Shown here one piece after another: positions 1-17,104 of a DNA stretch of 64,000 nucleotides. The first letter of the stretch is position 1; every line of letters starts with the position of its first letter. The stretch lies in NCBI GenBank assembly GCA_009103225.1, contig RHPI01001946.1, positions 48,008 through 112,007 of the forward strand, in the 5' to 3' direction. The notes under the pieces are model-generated. The model was not told where the DNA came from. It did no database searches and was given only the letters and a program-made list of their open reading frames with translations. Position numbers and translations under genes: made by a program. This DNA comes from Chlorokybus atmophyticus (Eukaryota > Streptophyta > Chlorokybophyceae > Chlorokybales > Chlorokybaceae).

Positions 1-383
1 GGGGGGGGGGGGGGAGATTGCCGCACTTGAACTTTAGTTTACGGAGTTGTGCCATAAGCATGACAAATGATGGCTGTTGGTGTTACCTACTGCTGAGTGC
101 CTCATCGTGGATATGAGAGCCATGCCACACAATGTTTGCTTGTTGGCCGACAGGTGCACACGAGCATGCCACACACGTATACGCCTCTGCCTATGCATCC
201 ACATCCACATTCACACGCACATGCACAGTAAAAGGTGAACTGATCAATGCACTGAGCACACTGCACTTTGCAAACTTCACGCATGTGTACACACGCATGC
301 GCCTGCACTTGGATAGGTGCATGCCCCTGCACATGCACGTGCACTGGCACTTGACTAATTGATGTGCACATGCTGCCACAGAC
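1..383. other. Window start: poly-G tract and non-coding sequence
   Basis: Bases 1-14 are a pure G run, as seen at contig or gap edges. The rest is CA/TG-rich with no convincing exon. An acceptor-like CAG just before the ATG at 384 means that gene A could have an additional upstream exon here. Confidence 0.5.
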
Positions 384-2190
<1,807 letters not shown>

Positions 2191-3316
2191 TCTTCTTGGT
2201 TGCTTGCTCATTGACTGTATATCAGCCATGCGCAGTCGTTGAATGTAGAGATATAATCTGTACAGTAGGGTGGTTGGAGTACAGGTTGGTTGCCAGGACC
2301 AGTATGTCATAAGTATCAGCAGCAAGTAGGTGGCAGTTTTTGGCAACCAAAGTGTCTGCGCTATGTGCTGCAGAGCTCTCAACTATGTTAGCAGTTGTTT
2401 GGCTGCGCACGTTTGACTAGCATATTGGTAGCAGCAGCTGTCGTGTAAATGTATGCAACTGCTAAAGCTTAAACTCAGGCGCATCTCGTGCGTAGATGCA
2501 GATTGAGAGCGCAAAGCAACGCGAGTGTGTAAAAGCTCCTGTGTACGAAGTGTGTCTAGCATGTTGCTCGTTAACTAGCATGTTGCTTGGCTGACTGTTT
2601 ATTGATGAAAGCTGATTGGACAGTGTCCTGTCGTACACAGTTGCGTTGCTACATACATCATGTTATGTGCTGAGGCATAACGCCTGGCTTTGGCATTGGA
2701 AGGCTAGTGAATATGCAGCTGCGCGAGCGTACACATTTACACGCTCGTACTTAAACTTATGTACCTAGGTGTACACATTCGTACACACCACGAAGATATA
2801 GACGTAATTGTAGTGCACAGGTACAGTATTGTTGTAGGAACGTACACGACAGTACCAAGGTAGTGTGCAACGGTATTTCACAGGTGATAGGGTGTTTTTG
2901 AGCAGTATCTCGCACTTTTCTAGGGGTAACAGCTATGCATAGTTTTGCAATACATACCTGTCGCCATGTTGATGACAAGATAGATATCTGGACTATCATG
3001 TGAACTGGCCAGCGTGTGGAAATGTACTTGTGACAGCTTCTGTTAGCATAAAATCACAATCTGCGCAAAGCTTGAGACATGACAGGCGAAACCCTTCCAT
3101 GCACTCATTCCGCAAGCAATGCACAACATGTCTGCATACATCACTGTCGTTGATATTGGTTGTAGCACATCACTACTCACAACCTCGTAAAAGCACTAAA
3201 ACATCATCCGTAAACTATTCTGTCAGCTCTACACATGAGACAAAAAGCAACAAACCATTTAACGCCTTCTCTCTCGCTGATAGTCCACTATTACTGCAAG
3301 GCTTACGACAAGCAGC
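2191..3316. other. Intergenic region between convergent genes A and B
   Basis: No supportable gene. Blocks of this stretch, for example around 2230-2380 and 3240-3300, are recognisable in inverted orientation at 47.9-49.0 kb, so it is part of the duplicated block. Confidence 0.6.
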
Positions 3317-4059
3317 CTACTTGGCACCACCGTAGGCGGCGATAGCCTGAGCGAAGGTAATGTCCAAGCCGTTGGGTCCGGACTTGGCCTTCATGACGTC
3401 AGCTGCGCAGCCTGGGATAAGGGCCACAATCCTGAAGGCCAGCGTATCAACGGCGGCTTCGACTGTGCGCAGGATGGCGGCCACGGGCTGACCGATGAGA
3501 GGGACAGTGCTGAACAGACCAGCTCTGCCAATGAGGACACTGAGAAGGTCCTGGTGCACCTTGATGAACTGGATCGCGGACGTGCACACGACACCCTGAT
3601 CAGCCTTAGGGTAGGCCACAGAGCCAACCAGCCTCTGCGTCATGATAAGACAGTAGTTGAGAGGGTGTATGGGAGAACGTTGGTCAATGGGATACACATG
3701 CATGAGAAGATATAAGACAGGACCAGCGGTTATACAAGCACTCACGCACGCATTCTTACCACAGCGAGCTGAGCACCGGTGGTTGCGATCATGCCGAAGC
3801 GGGAGAGGATCTGCACGAAGGGTCCCTGACCGATGAGTAGGAGAGGGCCGTTGAGCACTGTAAGCGTCTTCGCGATGGTGCGGATGCCGATGGAGTCGCT
3901 CGTCAACATGTCAATCAGGTTGGCCAGGTCGATGTTGCTGGGCTGGGTGGTGGGCATCGGGCAGGGTGGGCATGACTGCGCGTTCGCCACTGATGCTGCC
4001 ATGCCAGACAGCAGCAGGCAGCAGAGGGCAGCGCCCAGCATGGCTTGGTTCTGAGCCAT
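3317..4059 (-). CDS. Gene B: small secreted protein, paralogue of gene C
   Basis: Two exons on the minus strand (4059-3760 and 3634-3317, phase-0 GT-AG intron) encode 205 residues. Residues 1 to about 28 form a clear signal peptide (hydrophobic core MLGAALCCLLLSGMAAS, likely cut near NAQS). The mature part is predicted mostly helical. Its four cysteines (SCPPC, VVC, PGC) are also present in gene C, which suggests two disulfides. Conserved blocks are INGPL/LNGPLLLIGQGPF, TVPLIGQPVAAIL and VDTLAF-IVALIPGC. The spacing of the C-terminal half resembles fungal hydrophobic-surface-binding (HsbA-like) proteins. That is a pattern impression, so function is unassigned. The gene is divergent from gene C with a shared promoter cassette. 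A disrupted inverted copy lies at 47045-47904. Confidence 0.8.
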
Positions 4060-4188
4060 CGTTCTTGAATTGACTGCAGAGTGTAAGGGTCAGTTTGGAC
4101 TGTCGTTGCGACAGTTGACCCAGTATGACGCAATGCGACAGGCAACACTTGGCATGCATCCCATGCGTCAAATGCGCATGTGCAGAAT

Positions 4189-4262
4189 GCAGTGTCCATC
4201 AACCAACGCATAGCCACTGGACACACCAAACAGTGATGCAAGCGAGGGAGTGCAGAGTACCA
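4189..4262 (-). promoter_or_regulatory. Conserved downstream leader block of gene B
   Basis: Read on the minus strand this contains CTCCCTCGCTTGC and CTATGCGTTGGTTGATGG. The same block occurs upstream of gene C (5589-5664) and, less well preserved, upstream of B' (46860-46925). It lies between the TATA-like box and the start codon, so it is probably transcribed leader or a leader intron. Confidence 0.6.
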
Positions 4263-4355
4263 AAGCACTAGACATACCTGCTTGGAGTTGCGAACTTCTT
4301 CCGACGACGCTGGTTTCGATCGACAACACCTGCCCTCCGGCCGTTCTCTCCCACC

Positions 4356-4460
4356 TATATATACATATGGTTGTACATGTATGGGGTACACTTCTGCATG
4401 CCCTTCAGCCAGCCTCGCTTCTTCCTACGGAGTGAGGGGGCATCATTGAACTTCCGCCCC
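4356..4460 (-). promoter_or_regulatory. Conserved promoter cassette of gene B (CGGAAGTT box plus TATA)
   Basis: On the minus strand a core CGGAAGTTCAATGATGCC (about 4439-4457) is followed by a TATATATAG box at 4356-4364. The same pair, in the same order and spacing of roughly 55-80 nt, precedes gene C, and the core is also present before both right-arm copies. The position and the TATA motif support a core promoter. The bound factor is unknown. Confidence 0.65.
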
Positions 4461-5410
4461 TCTGGGAAGATAGCAGCACACTTTTTCCCATTGTTTTGAA
4501 AAATAGTCTTGATTCTCTTACGTAATCCTGCGGTGCCGTGTTTGCGGTGGGTGGCCAACCGGGGGCAAAGAGACAAGCAGACACGTGCCTCAAACACAGT
4601 GCACGCCTAAAGTTGCCAAGTCGTCACGTGCGCGACTTGTGTGGTGACGCCGTCACCTGTTGTCAGGTAGCACGCTGTAGCAGGTCTTGTACCGAATCAA
4701 CCCGTACAGGTGTGTCATAAGGCGCGCATTGCTGTTCTGTGAGGAAAATATGGTAACTGACAGTGTCAGTGTCAGTGGAGGCCCCTTGGTCGAAAGACGC
4801 CTTCACCACAAAGGCCACCAATGCCGCCGGCGCGCGGTGCCAGCAAGTTTACCACGCAAGAAGGCGCGCATTATAGAAGCTATTCTCGTATGGGTAGCCA
4901 TTCATGTCTGGCTATAGCCAAGATTGCATGACTTGACGGCTTTGCACCTTAGAAGGCGTGGAGCTCTGAGAAGCCGCTGATCAGCCCAACATCACTATAC
5001 TTGGCAATATCTGGTGTCGTGACAGAGAACTTGTGACCATCATGGCACGGTAGATCGCGCCAAAAGCTCTCAAAAGCACATGTGACCTCGTCACTTGTGG
5101 TCTTTACTCGATATCCCCTAGCACAGATTGCGTCGAACTATAGAAACGGCAAGTACATTGCGCGCTGACTCAAGATGCAATCGACAGTCAGACACAGCCG
5201 CGACTGATAGCGGTCTTTGATGGCGCGCGGCGGGCCCGACAGCCTCCGCACCACCAGTTTTTGCTCTTTTCAAAGGGACAATCTGTTCAGCCACAGAAGA
5301 CGGACCAAATCTACCGCAAACGCACGTGACAAGCGCTTCTTGGTGCTTCTTGCGTGCATGCATGCGCGCCCTGCTGGGCAGCCACCAAGGCAGGAAGGAG
5401 GACAAGGGAA

Positions 5411-5495
5411 GGGGCGGCGGAAGTTTAATGATGCCCTCTCTCTGTAGGAGGTGAAGGGTATGGACAAGTATACGTACGCACATGTGTATATATAG
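5411..5495 (+). promoter_or_regulatory. Conserved promoter cassette of gene C (CGGAAGTT box plus TATA)
   Basis: The core CGGAAGTTTAATGATGCC (about 5418-5435) is followed by CTCTCTCTGTAGGAGG and by TATATATAG at 5487-5495. It is the mirror image of the gene B cassette, so B and C form a divergent pair with separate but homologous promoters about 950 bp apart. Confidence 0.65.
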
Positions 5496-5588
5496 TGGCC
5501 AGGGTTACCAGTTCTGGCAGGTGTTGCCGAGCTGATTCAAGTGACTCTGAGAAAACCCACTACACCAAGCAGGTGGGCCTCAGTGGCT

Positions 5589-5664
5589 TGGTATGCGCTC
5601 CCTCGCTTGCGTCGCTGTTTGGTGTGTCCAATGGCTATGCGTTGGTTGATGGGCACTGCCTGTT
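5589..5664 (+). promoter_or_regulatory. Conserved downstream leader block of gene C
   Basis: Contains CTCCCTCGCTTGCGTCGC and CTATGCGTTGGTTGATGG and matches the gene B block in inverted orientation. The region 4460-5410 between the two cassettes holds no supportable gene. Confidence 0.6.
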
Positions 5665-5876
5665 TACCATGTGGGGTTTGGTGCATGTGTTGCAGTTGTG
5701 CGTCTTACGCATGTCATGCATGTCGAGTGCTACCTATCGCATTTGAACGCGCATGTCTTGCGGCTGTTGCCTGCGCACTTCTTACCTTGTCACATCCAGC
5801 GCCATTGCGTGTACCTAATGTGACCTCACTTTCTTCTATCTGTCTGTGTATCAGTTCTCAAAGAAAGACAGCCAAG

Positions 5877-6584
5877 ATGGCCCGCAAGATGGCCGTCGCG
5901 GTCCTCTGCATGATGCTGTTCGCTGTGGTGTCGGTCGACGCCCAGACATGCAGCTGCACAGGAGCCAACCGCCCCTCTGCGTCCAGCCTGGCCGCATCCA
6001 TCAAGACATTGACCGCGCAGTCCCGCGCCATCCGTTCCATCGCTGAAACCATCACCACCATCAACGGCCCCCTGATCATCCTTGGCCAGGGTCCCTTCCC
6101 TGAGATCATCTCACGCTTTGTCACCATCACCACCACCGGCGTCAACGTGGCTGTGGTAAGTGTGGGTGTGTCCAAAGGGTGTATGTGCATCCGGGTGCAT
6201 TTGAGTGTTGAAAATTTTACGGTTGCATACTTGGAGACTCTGCAACAAAGCTCACGTTCTTCTTGATTGCAGACCCTCGTGGGCGCTACTGCCTACCCCG
6301 CCGCTAACCAGGGTGTGGTCTGCAACGCCCTGATCGAGTTCATCCATGTACACCAGGCTCTCCTGGGCGTCCTCATCGACAAGGGTGGACTGTTCTCTGA
6401 AGTCCCCTTGATCGGCCAGCCTGTTGCCGCTGTCTTGCAGACCCTTGAGGCCGCTGTGGACACGCTCGCATTCGGCATTGTTGGCACCATCCCCGGCTGC
6501 AGGACGAAGGCCATGAACGCCAACCAGGGCCTCAAGTCGGCCTTTGCCAGCGCTATCCAGACATACCAGGGCCTCAACATTTAA
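5877..6584 (+). CDS. Gene C: small secreted protein, paralogue of gene B
   Basis: Exons 5877-6155 and 6273-6584 (phase-0 GT-AG intron at exactly the position used in gene B) encode 196 residues. The N-terminus MARKMAVAVLCMMLFAVVSV is a signal peptide, followed by QTCSC. Conserved with B are the TI-TINGPLIILGQGPFPEI block, four cysteines (CSC, VVC, PGC), the PLIGQPVAAVLQTLEAAVDT segment and the absence of any membrane segment after the signal. The reading frame is open further upstream, but the ATG at 5877 gives the signal peptide and aligns with B. The gene is probably exported to the cell surface or medium. Function is unassigned; the HsbA-like resemblance is weak. A nonsense-bearing copy lies at 44638-45350. 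Confidence 0.8.
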
Positions 6585-7299
6585 GCTAAAAACTTAGAGA
6601 GTTTTTTTGTTTCTGAGCTTAAGTTTCCGGCTGACCTGCAATGGCAGAGTGGAGCTTAGTAGTAAAAGGTGTAGAGTTGGGTTTGTGGACAGTATGCTAA
6701 ATTCAAAATCAAAGTGAATGCTGCCAAGTGACAGTAGCTTTTGCACCTTTTTTGTGGGCTTGGTATTGTCTCACTCCGACGTGACGATAATTCATCTACC
6801 ATGAAAAATACTCTGCGCTACCGTGACCTCTACGTAATGTTGATGTGTTGGAAACTGTGAGTGTCGGCATGCACCAAACAGTTGGCTCTCTGGTGATGAT
6901 GAGTATGTAACATTGATGAGTTTAGATTGAGACAACTGACTCATCCTATTGCCAGTACTGTTATTGCCAATAATTACAGTGACAGCATTGTGGTTAGTCA
7001 TTGAGTAAGCAGAACAGCATGTCATTCAATTCAGTCCATGCTATTGGCTGTGGTTGTTACTTGGAATGAGCACGTCTATTAGTAAACCTTATCCAGTGTG
7101 ACTGAATCCAAAGCCCTTTGACACTTGATCATCAGCCCAACCAGTGGAACATGCACCAATGTCTTTGCCAATGTCTTGATCTTTGAACCAATGAGACTGT
7201 AATTCAATGTTGACGCTGTGACAATTCATACATGGCCATGCTCATACAATGTCCAGTGTAGAGCAGATAATCTCACAAGCAGCAGTGTGCTACTTATTC
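6585..7299. other. Intergenic region between convergent genes C and SEPSECS
   Basis: No supportable gene. It contains the 3' regions of both flanking genes and matches the 43.8-44.6 kb stretch of the right arm in part. Confidence 0.6.
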
Positions 7300-10200
7300 T
7301 CAATTGCACATCTGCGTCCTGAGCTCATGCAAACACTTGCTCAGCCTATCAAGGAACAATTCCACTTCTTGCTTTGTGGTCCCAATCGCTGCCGCAGCCG
7401 TAAGATACGACACAGGATACCTACCAGTATACAGGCTGATCATAAAACAAGCAACAACAACAATACCAACCACCACTACCGAAAAAACTCAATACACACC
7501 TGTCATGTGAAGCACCAAAGCCTTGGAGTTTCATGCCGCAGACGGTTTTGTTCTCACCTTGCGCGATGACACGTGTCCCGGACACATTCCTGTCCAAGAG
7601 AAAACAGGTGAGTCTACCACTCGTCACTCACACAGCATCAAGTACATGTACAGTGATACATCCATCACCGTTACCTTGAGAATAGCATTGATCCCAGCAT
7701 TGTCAACGCCTTGGGTGATGAGGGTGCTTCATGTTCTGATGATGAGGAAACACTAGGCGCATTGTTCTCTGCTTGGTTGCTGCCTTCGCAACAAACATGC
7801 AAACGCTCTGTACCAGTCTCTTCGCCTTTGTTGTCATTGGCCTGAACAGAGTGTGCTGTAAGCAAGTGGAGCTGCGCTTGCCAAAGAGCCAATGTTCATG
7901 CACACTTATGCACACGCGCGCACATACACAGAATGGCGGGTACAAGGTAGATCAGCAACACTCAAGAGAAAGGCCGACCCAACAGCATGCAAGCAACACA
8001 CCTTGCCAGTCGCACCACTTGAACAGGTAGTGGTATGTCTCAAGGAGACAGTCATTGCCAGTGAGATTGGGTTGCCGGGTGTTTCCAGCACGCGCTCACC
8101 TGCACGCATGTGCGTTTTGCACATTGCGACTAGTAGTCGCACTGCCAACCTACAACATGGCATGCAACACACGGCTGTGTCGTCTGTGACCAGTTGTACG
8201 AACACAAACATGCACAACGGACAGCAGCTGCTGTTGTTGTTGCAAGCACATTGACTGAAGCAGGTTTGGCAACATGTACACACTGTGACATACACACACG
8301 TGCATGCGTGCGCACACATGGGCAAACATTCTGCCACACACGCACGCACACAAACAACGCATTGTCACCATGCACAGGCAAACTAAGCAGGTCATGGTTG
8401 AAATGAACGAACCATATTGCCGCGCAACCTCACTCATCTTCGTCTTCATGTACACGTAGAGCTCCTCACGCTCTTCAAGCAGCCGCAAAAAGCCTGACAG
8501 ACACTTACAAGTTGGTTACACGCTTGACACTGTTAAGCTTCTGCACTGTTGGTTTGCCGATGTTGAGATGAAGCAGGCAAGACAAACTGATGGCATCTAC
8601 CCACAATATGACCAAGAATCAGTGTATGCTCATGACATGTTAGCATGCATGATGCAATGCGTGCTAATGGAAGGGGTTGCTGTTGGCGCACGCTTACCTG
8701 TTTTGCCCATTGACAGCAGCGTTATAAAAAGATCCAACAGCGGCGAGCTTGACGCACGGCCTAACAGCAGCATCAACACTGATGCTCAACAACTGTGCGC
8801 GCACATGTAGTTTGTGCTTCTTGCGCCAACTGTGCGTGTGTGCGTGTACGCGCGCTGCAATAAGTGTGGAAATCTTGCATCATAACAACACCACTCTCAC
8901 CCGGATAAAGCTCATTGACTCGAGGCACAAGCGCGTGGCTTTTCTTCCCCTCAATCACAATCGAACCGCCAACCTGTACCAAACATCAACAGTCAACATT
9001 CCTACCAGCTCGTTACCTATAAGATGCAAAGTATGTACACAAGCAGGACCTTACAGGCACCATGAAGTTCTTGTCCGTGCTTTGAACCACCGCATCTACG
9101 CGGCCCCGACGCCACGCCGCTGTTATCAACTTGCAAAGCTCCCGGGACTGGCACACAATGGATGTTGAACATGTTATACATGTTATACATTACTGCTCGG
9201 ATGAGTCGTTTGTACAACTGGTTGCAGGGCTGGCTACTTGAATGTGTTGAAGCGCTGGACCATATGAGAGAAGCAGCCACTCGATGAGCACTTGCTATGT
9301 TGTGTGTTATGTTAGTTGCTTAACGGATTGGCTTGTTGATCAAGCCGCACGCAGGTTGCATTGACCAATAACTTGATATTGATGAAGATTGACACACCTG
9401 CACGCCATATGCATTGTTGATGACGTGGGCAACTCCTGCCTTGCTGCACAGCTTGGCCACTTCAATCACACTGCAATGGGTAACAGCCGTGAGCCATACT
9501 CATCATTTGCATGAAGTTGATGGTGTGTTGCAACCAGCTGGCATGCATGCGTGCCTGTCGGCAGCGCGCGGAGTGAAGCAACTTGTTGTCGTGAGCATGC
9601 AAAGCACGTTCTCGGCGCCAACACGGGTCAATTCTGCTTCAACCCTGGCCAAGTCAGTGCGGAGCTGGTCGCCCTCGATGATGTTGGGGACCACCTGGGC
9701 TAAGTGACACATACAATGCGACGAAGAGTGATGAGACAATATTGGGTCTGGATAGTAGATGCTTATGCGCGTAACATACCAGAAGCTCCAAGCCTGCGGC
9801 TGCCACACATTTTATGCAGGTCTTCTGGTCGATGCGCGGCCATAGCACATACCTGCGCAGACCAATATAAGCATGACTAACACACCAGTGCCACCGGCAT
9901 TTGCACTGTGAACACGCAGCAACAATAAACACGTGTACATAAGAGCTCACGTGTAGCACATGCAAGCGTACTTGCCCGTGCACACGCATGCAGGCAGGAC
10001 TGTACGCATGAACGCATATACCAACGTGTGCACACGCACTCGCACACACATCCATCTAAGCCATGTACAAAAGTACCTTGGAGCTGGCCGTAGCTGTTTC
10101 AGTGCAAGCAAGCAGAGTGTTATCGCCATGCCGGTTGCCACGGGCAGCACGGTCACGCTGCCAATATCTGTAACGCACATGACAGAGTATGACAAATTGT

Positions 10201-11616
10201 CAATGTTTGCATGGTTTGCTGTTGATATATGATTGTTGTATTACCACCAAAGCCGGCCGTCGTCAAAGCATCTTGCGCCAACAGGTTGCATAGCTTGGCC
10301 ATGAGCGTGGAGCCTGCAGCCTGTGGCATGCATGAACAGCGTCAAAAACTCCTGCAAGTGAGTGTTACCAACAGCTCATGAGCAACACCAACTGTGCACT
10401 TCATCACTGAGACGCTGTGGCATGCATGGAAGCATGTTGGCTCGTTTATACATATATGTGCGTGCGCGCATGCATTTGCCCACGTGCATGTGTGCGCCCT
10501 TACGTGCGTGCCAGCGTGTGTGTGTGTGCACGCGCGTGCACACACACACACACGTGGGCGCATGCGTATGTGCGTATATGCGGATTGTGCGTGTGTGCAT
10601 ACACATGCTGGCGTGCACGCACGCATGCACATGTGTGCTGTTGCGCACAACATGCATACACACGCATACAGTAGATGGCGTACACCAACACATGCTCTAG
10701 GTGTATATGCTGTACTTGCCTTTGGCTGGTCCTCTGTGATGTTGCCGGAGCGTCCGATGCCGTGCGCCATGCCATGGTGCCGCCGCAACACCAGCGCGCT
10801 GTACACGCGGGCCTCGCGCTCCCCGACACCCGCGCTGCCAGGAAAGTTGTTGCTGTCCATCGCCGCCAACTCCTGCCGCGCAACAATAACAACATCAACA
10901 TCAACAAGGCACAAGCGTCAAAGGATGACAACAGCAAAGACAGCAGCAGCAGCATTGCCCCCCCACCCCACCTCACCACCACCACCACCAGCACAACAAC
11001 AACAACAACAACAGCATTGCCTTCCCGGGTTGAGCACATTGTTGTGCTCGCAGTGTGGGTACATTACATTGTGAGTATGAAATACTCAACAGCATGCACA
11101 CTCTCCTACAAGCCACTTGCATTGGCATGTAACAGCATGCACACTCTTTTGGATTAGCTGGCATGAACCAGATTGTACATGCTGTTCTCAACAGACATAT
11201 ACTCACAAACAGACGGTGCTGACGTTGTGTAACCTGCTCACAACCTGACTACTAGCTTCAATGCCAGCTTGCAAGTAAGCATGTTGTAGGATTGTGAATG
11301 AAAGCTAAGGCAATCTGCGCAGTGGCTGCTTGCCTGCAGGAGAATCTCAATGGTGTGATCGTCCCAGCCAGTCTGGGGCATGCGCCTGTTGGCCAGCAGA
11401 GCTTTCACCTGCACGACGACAACGACAATGAATAACAATAACCTCAATCACGACAACAACGAGGACGACGATGACCACCTTGTTGATCTGCTGGTGCACC
11501 ACAGCAGCTTGCACACTCACCAGCGCCCGGCGCTTGCCAAGGCCGGCCGCGGCGCCCTGGCGGATGTACGCGGGGTTCACGAGGCCCTCCGCCAGCGCCA
11601 GGCTAGCCGAGTCCAT
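7300..11616 (-). CDS. SEPSECS: O-phosphoseryl-tRNA(Sec) selenium transferase (SepSecS)
   Basis: This PLP enzyme makes selenocysteinyl-tRNA from phosphoseryl-tRNA(Sec) and selenophosphate, so the organism should make selenoproteins. Sixteen minus-strand exons close in phase: 11616-11521, 11408-11334, 10872-10720, 10320-10248, 10167-10077, 9852-9780, 9694-9555, 9470-9398, 9147-9055, 8973-8901, 8760-8698, 8493-8413, 8099-8016, 7735-7675, 7589-7500 and 7420-7300. They give 479 residues, close to the animal length of about 500. Family blocks appear in order: [78 protein letters not shown] with the PLP-binding lysine at residue 284, [19 protein letters not shown] and VSGTRVI. Introns after exons 2, 3 and 7 start with GC instead of GT. 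Exon 13 has the least certain 3' edge. A broken inverted copy lies at 41.8-43.8 kb. Confidence 0.93.
10480..10650. repeat. Alternating purine-pyrimidine (CA/TG, GC-rich) tract in a SEPSECS intron
   Basis: Dense CACACA, TGTGTG and GCGCGTG runs between SEPSECS exons 3 and 4. They create long spurious reading frames on both strands. Similar tracts lie at 42.34-42.54 kb in the right arm. Confidence 0.7.
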
Positions 11617-11861
11617 GGCCGGCGACGTCGACAATGGCAAACACGGCGGCAGACTGCTCCTCCACCGCCGCCGCCCCTCAAGGCGACAACTTTGTGAGCA
11701 GCGTTGGCTGAATGCTCAAGCAGGCATGATGATGAATTGCGAGTACCAGCACCACAACGGCGACAAGTTTAGGGATGGACAAGATTAGGGATGTGGCCTA
11801 GGTTGTGGCCTCCCTCCAAACATTGCCACACCAGCTCTAACCTCTGTCATTGTGAGTCTCA

Positions 11862-11893
<32 letters not shown>

Positions 11894-12572
11894 CAGATAG
11901 CGCACTTGATGAGGAAGGTTCATCTAGGGAGGCCCCGGGTGTGTAACATATATGCAATGTTATGCATATATGTAGGCAGAGTAGTAGTGTAAGTGAAGCG
12001 GTCCATGATCTTTGTGCTGTGGTGAGCACACAAGAATTGGCATACTTGTGTCCATGATCTTTGTGGTGTCAAGTGTCAAATACCTTGCATTGTTTGTACA
12101 TGATGCTCCAGTCTTGTTGCGTTACTCGCACCTTCATGCCTGCCCATGGAAATTAAGTGTTGTCCTGCATGAACGTATGTGCACAATCAGCATCGAAGAG
12201 TGAGTGTTGCGCACTTTCGCCATGCAGGCATGCATGACTGCTGGTGCACACAACAAAGGGACCACGTAGACAGGCATACGGCTCACACTTGATACAATCT
12301 GTTGCCACCAGAACCATACTACGGGTCGAGGTTGATTGTCAACCGATTGCAAAGGTGTTTACACAACACAACAACTCATAGATGAGGGGGCTCAATATGT
12401 GCAGCCCCTCTTTGTGACCCCCAACACAACAATCAATGCCAACACACCAAAAAGCTGCACAGACAAAGGAGACTTGCTGTCCAACCTTGTGAGGCTGTGT
12501 GCAACTCGGCCACGACTGAGCAAAGCGTACAGCCGCGCTGCTATTTACATTAGTTCAATGTTAGCTTCTTCG
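11617..12572. other. Intergenic region between SEPSECS and the FtsH-like gene
   Basis: No supportable gene. It contains a short CT microsatellite at about 11860-11893 and lies just outside the left arm of the inverted duplication. No HExxH-coding exon was found here on the minus strand. Confidence 0.55.
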
Positions 12573-15754
<3,182 letters not shown>

Positions 15755-16996
15755 ACACCAACGTAACTGGCCTGGTTTTACCATTTGAGTGGTGATTTGT
15801 TGCAAGAGAAACATCCTACTTCTAAGGGATCGCCACCCCTGTAATTCAATCTAACTTTATGCAACATGGAGATAGAACGCGCCACGTCCAGAAGGCAATG
15901 TTGGAATGCAGCTTCCAACTTTACTGCCTGGACTGGGAGGTCACCATACAGCCGAGTTATTTGCGTTTGGCCATGCAGTCGCCTCGGAACGGCATTGGCA
16001 TACTGCCTCGCCTTCGCCGACTTTTAAGCCACAATGAAAGTCTGTGGGTTTAACATGTGGGTTGGTAACCACTGTTCGAAGGCCTACCTACAACAACTTG
16101 CTGGTGTGGCAGCAAGCGCAGCTGCCTTGAACCATCTATGTATTACGTACAAATGCTGCGTTTGAGACCGCTGTGGTAAATTATTCTTATGTGTAACATA
16201 CGCCAGCTGGTGAAAAGTCAACCCGTTGACTAATCTGCCGTCTCATCAACAACTCCAACCGAAATGCTAAGCTGCTCGCGTGAAATTTTGGCAATCATCG
16301 CCGAAATAAGCATGCAGTATGCGTGCTGGGACTGAGCAGTGCCACTTCCGTCAATCTTGGCTCAACTTGGGTTCAAGCTGTAGGTGAAATTAGCAAGAAA
16401 CCAAAAATAGCTGCATTCTACTTGAAGCCTGCACCGCCGCAATCCGCAAGCTGACATGTTTCACCTGGTAACAACCCTACCGCTGGCAGAGCACAGGACT
16501 TACGCAATGACGGCGATTTTGGCAGCAACGTCGGCCCATTAGAAGTAGAGCACGTGGACGACGATGCAATGGCTGCTCCTACGCAGCTTGTCCCCACGGC
16601 GGCCACCATCACCGCCGCCGTCTAGGCGCCCGACAGCCTGCCACTCACCGCTAACCACCCTCAGACACGCAATGCTACTGCTAAAGTAGCTGTCTGTCGG
16701 ACGAGCTTGAACAAGGTGCACGATCCGGCACGGAGCACGACTACGGCGGCAAGGACGAGCACGACCGCCGCCGCCGCCTGCCAGCTGGCACTTCACCGCT
16801 CGTGCAGGAAATAGGGTTTCAGCGGATTCTTACTGCCGGCCGAGTGCCCTGCTGCGTTAGACGACCGACGAATGCAGTGCGCAATTGCTGTTTGCCGCCA
16901 CCCGTCTGACGTGGCCACGTTGGAGCTGACGCCTGTTGCCGCGGCAGGCATTGCTAAAAGTTGATGTTGAACAGCAACAGCATACCGAAGCGTATG
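15755..16996. other. 1.2 kb without a recognised gene
   Basis: Upstream region of the FtsH-like gene and of the tRNA. It is GC-rich around 16560-16800. Short frames exist on both strands, but I saw no splice-supported or conserved protein. Confidence 0.5.
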
Positions 16997-17076
16997 GCGC
17001 ATGTGGCCGAGTGGTCTAAGGCGCTGGTTTTAGGCACCAGTCCGAAAGGGCATGGGTTCAAATCCCATCGTGCGCA
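16997..17076 (+). tRNA. tRNA-Leu (anticodon UAG)
   Basis: The acceptor stem GCGCATG pairs with CGTGCGC (one G-U), followed by discriminator A. The D stem is GCC/GGC. The anticodon stem CTGGT/ACCAG encloses loop TTTAGGC, giving anticodon TAG. A short class II variable arm and the T arm ATGGG/CCCAT with loop TTCAAAT follow. Internal A box (TGGCCGAGTGG) and B box (GGTTCAAATCC) are intact. No intron and no encoded CCA, as expected for a nuclear gene. A run of four Ts follows at about 17111. Confidence 0.95.
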
Positions 17077-17104
17077 GTGGGCTTTCGGATATGCCCGAAA
17101 TGAA

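Noticed and set aside
10342-11074. Long overlapping His/Cys/Val-rich frames on both strands
   Set aside because: They arise from CA/TG tracts in a SEPSECS intron. Splice-consistent exons of SEPSECS explain the only conserved part.
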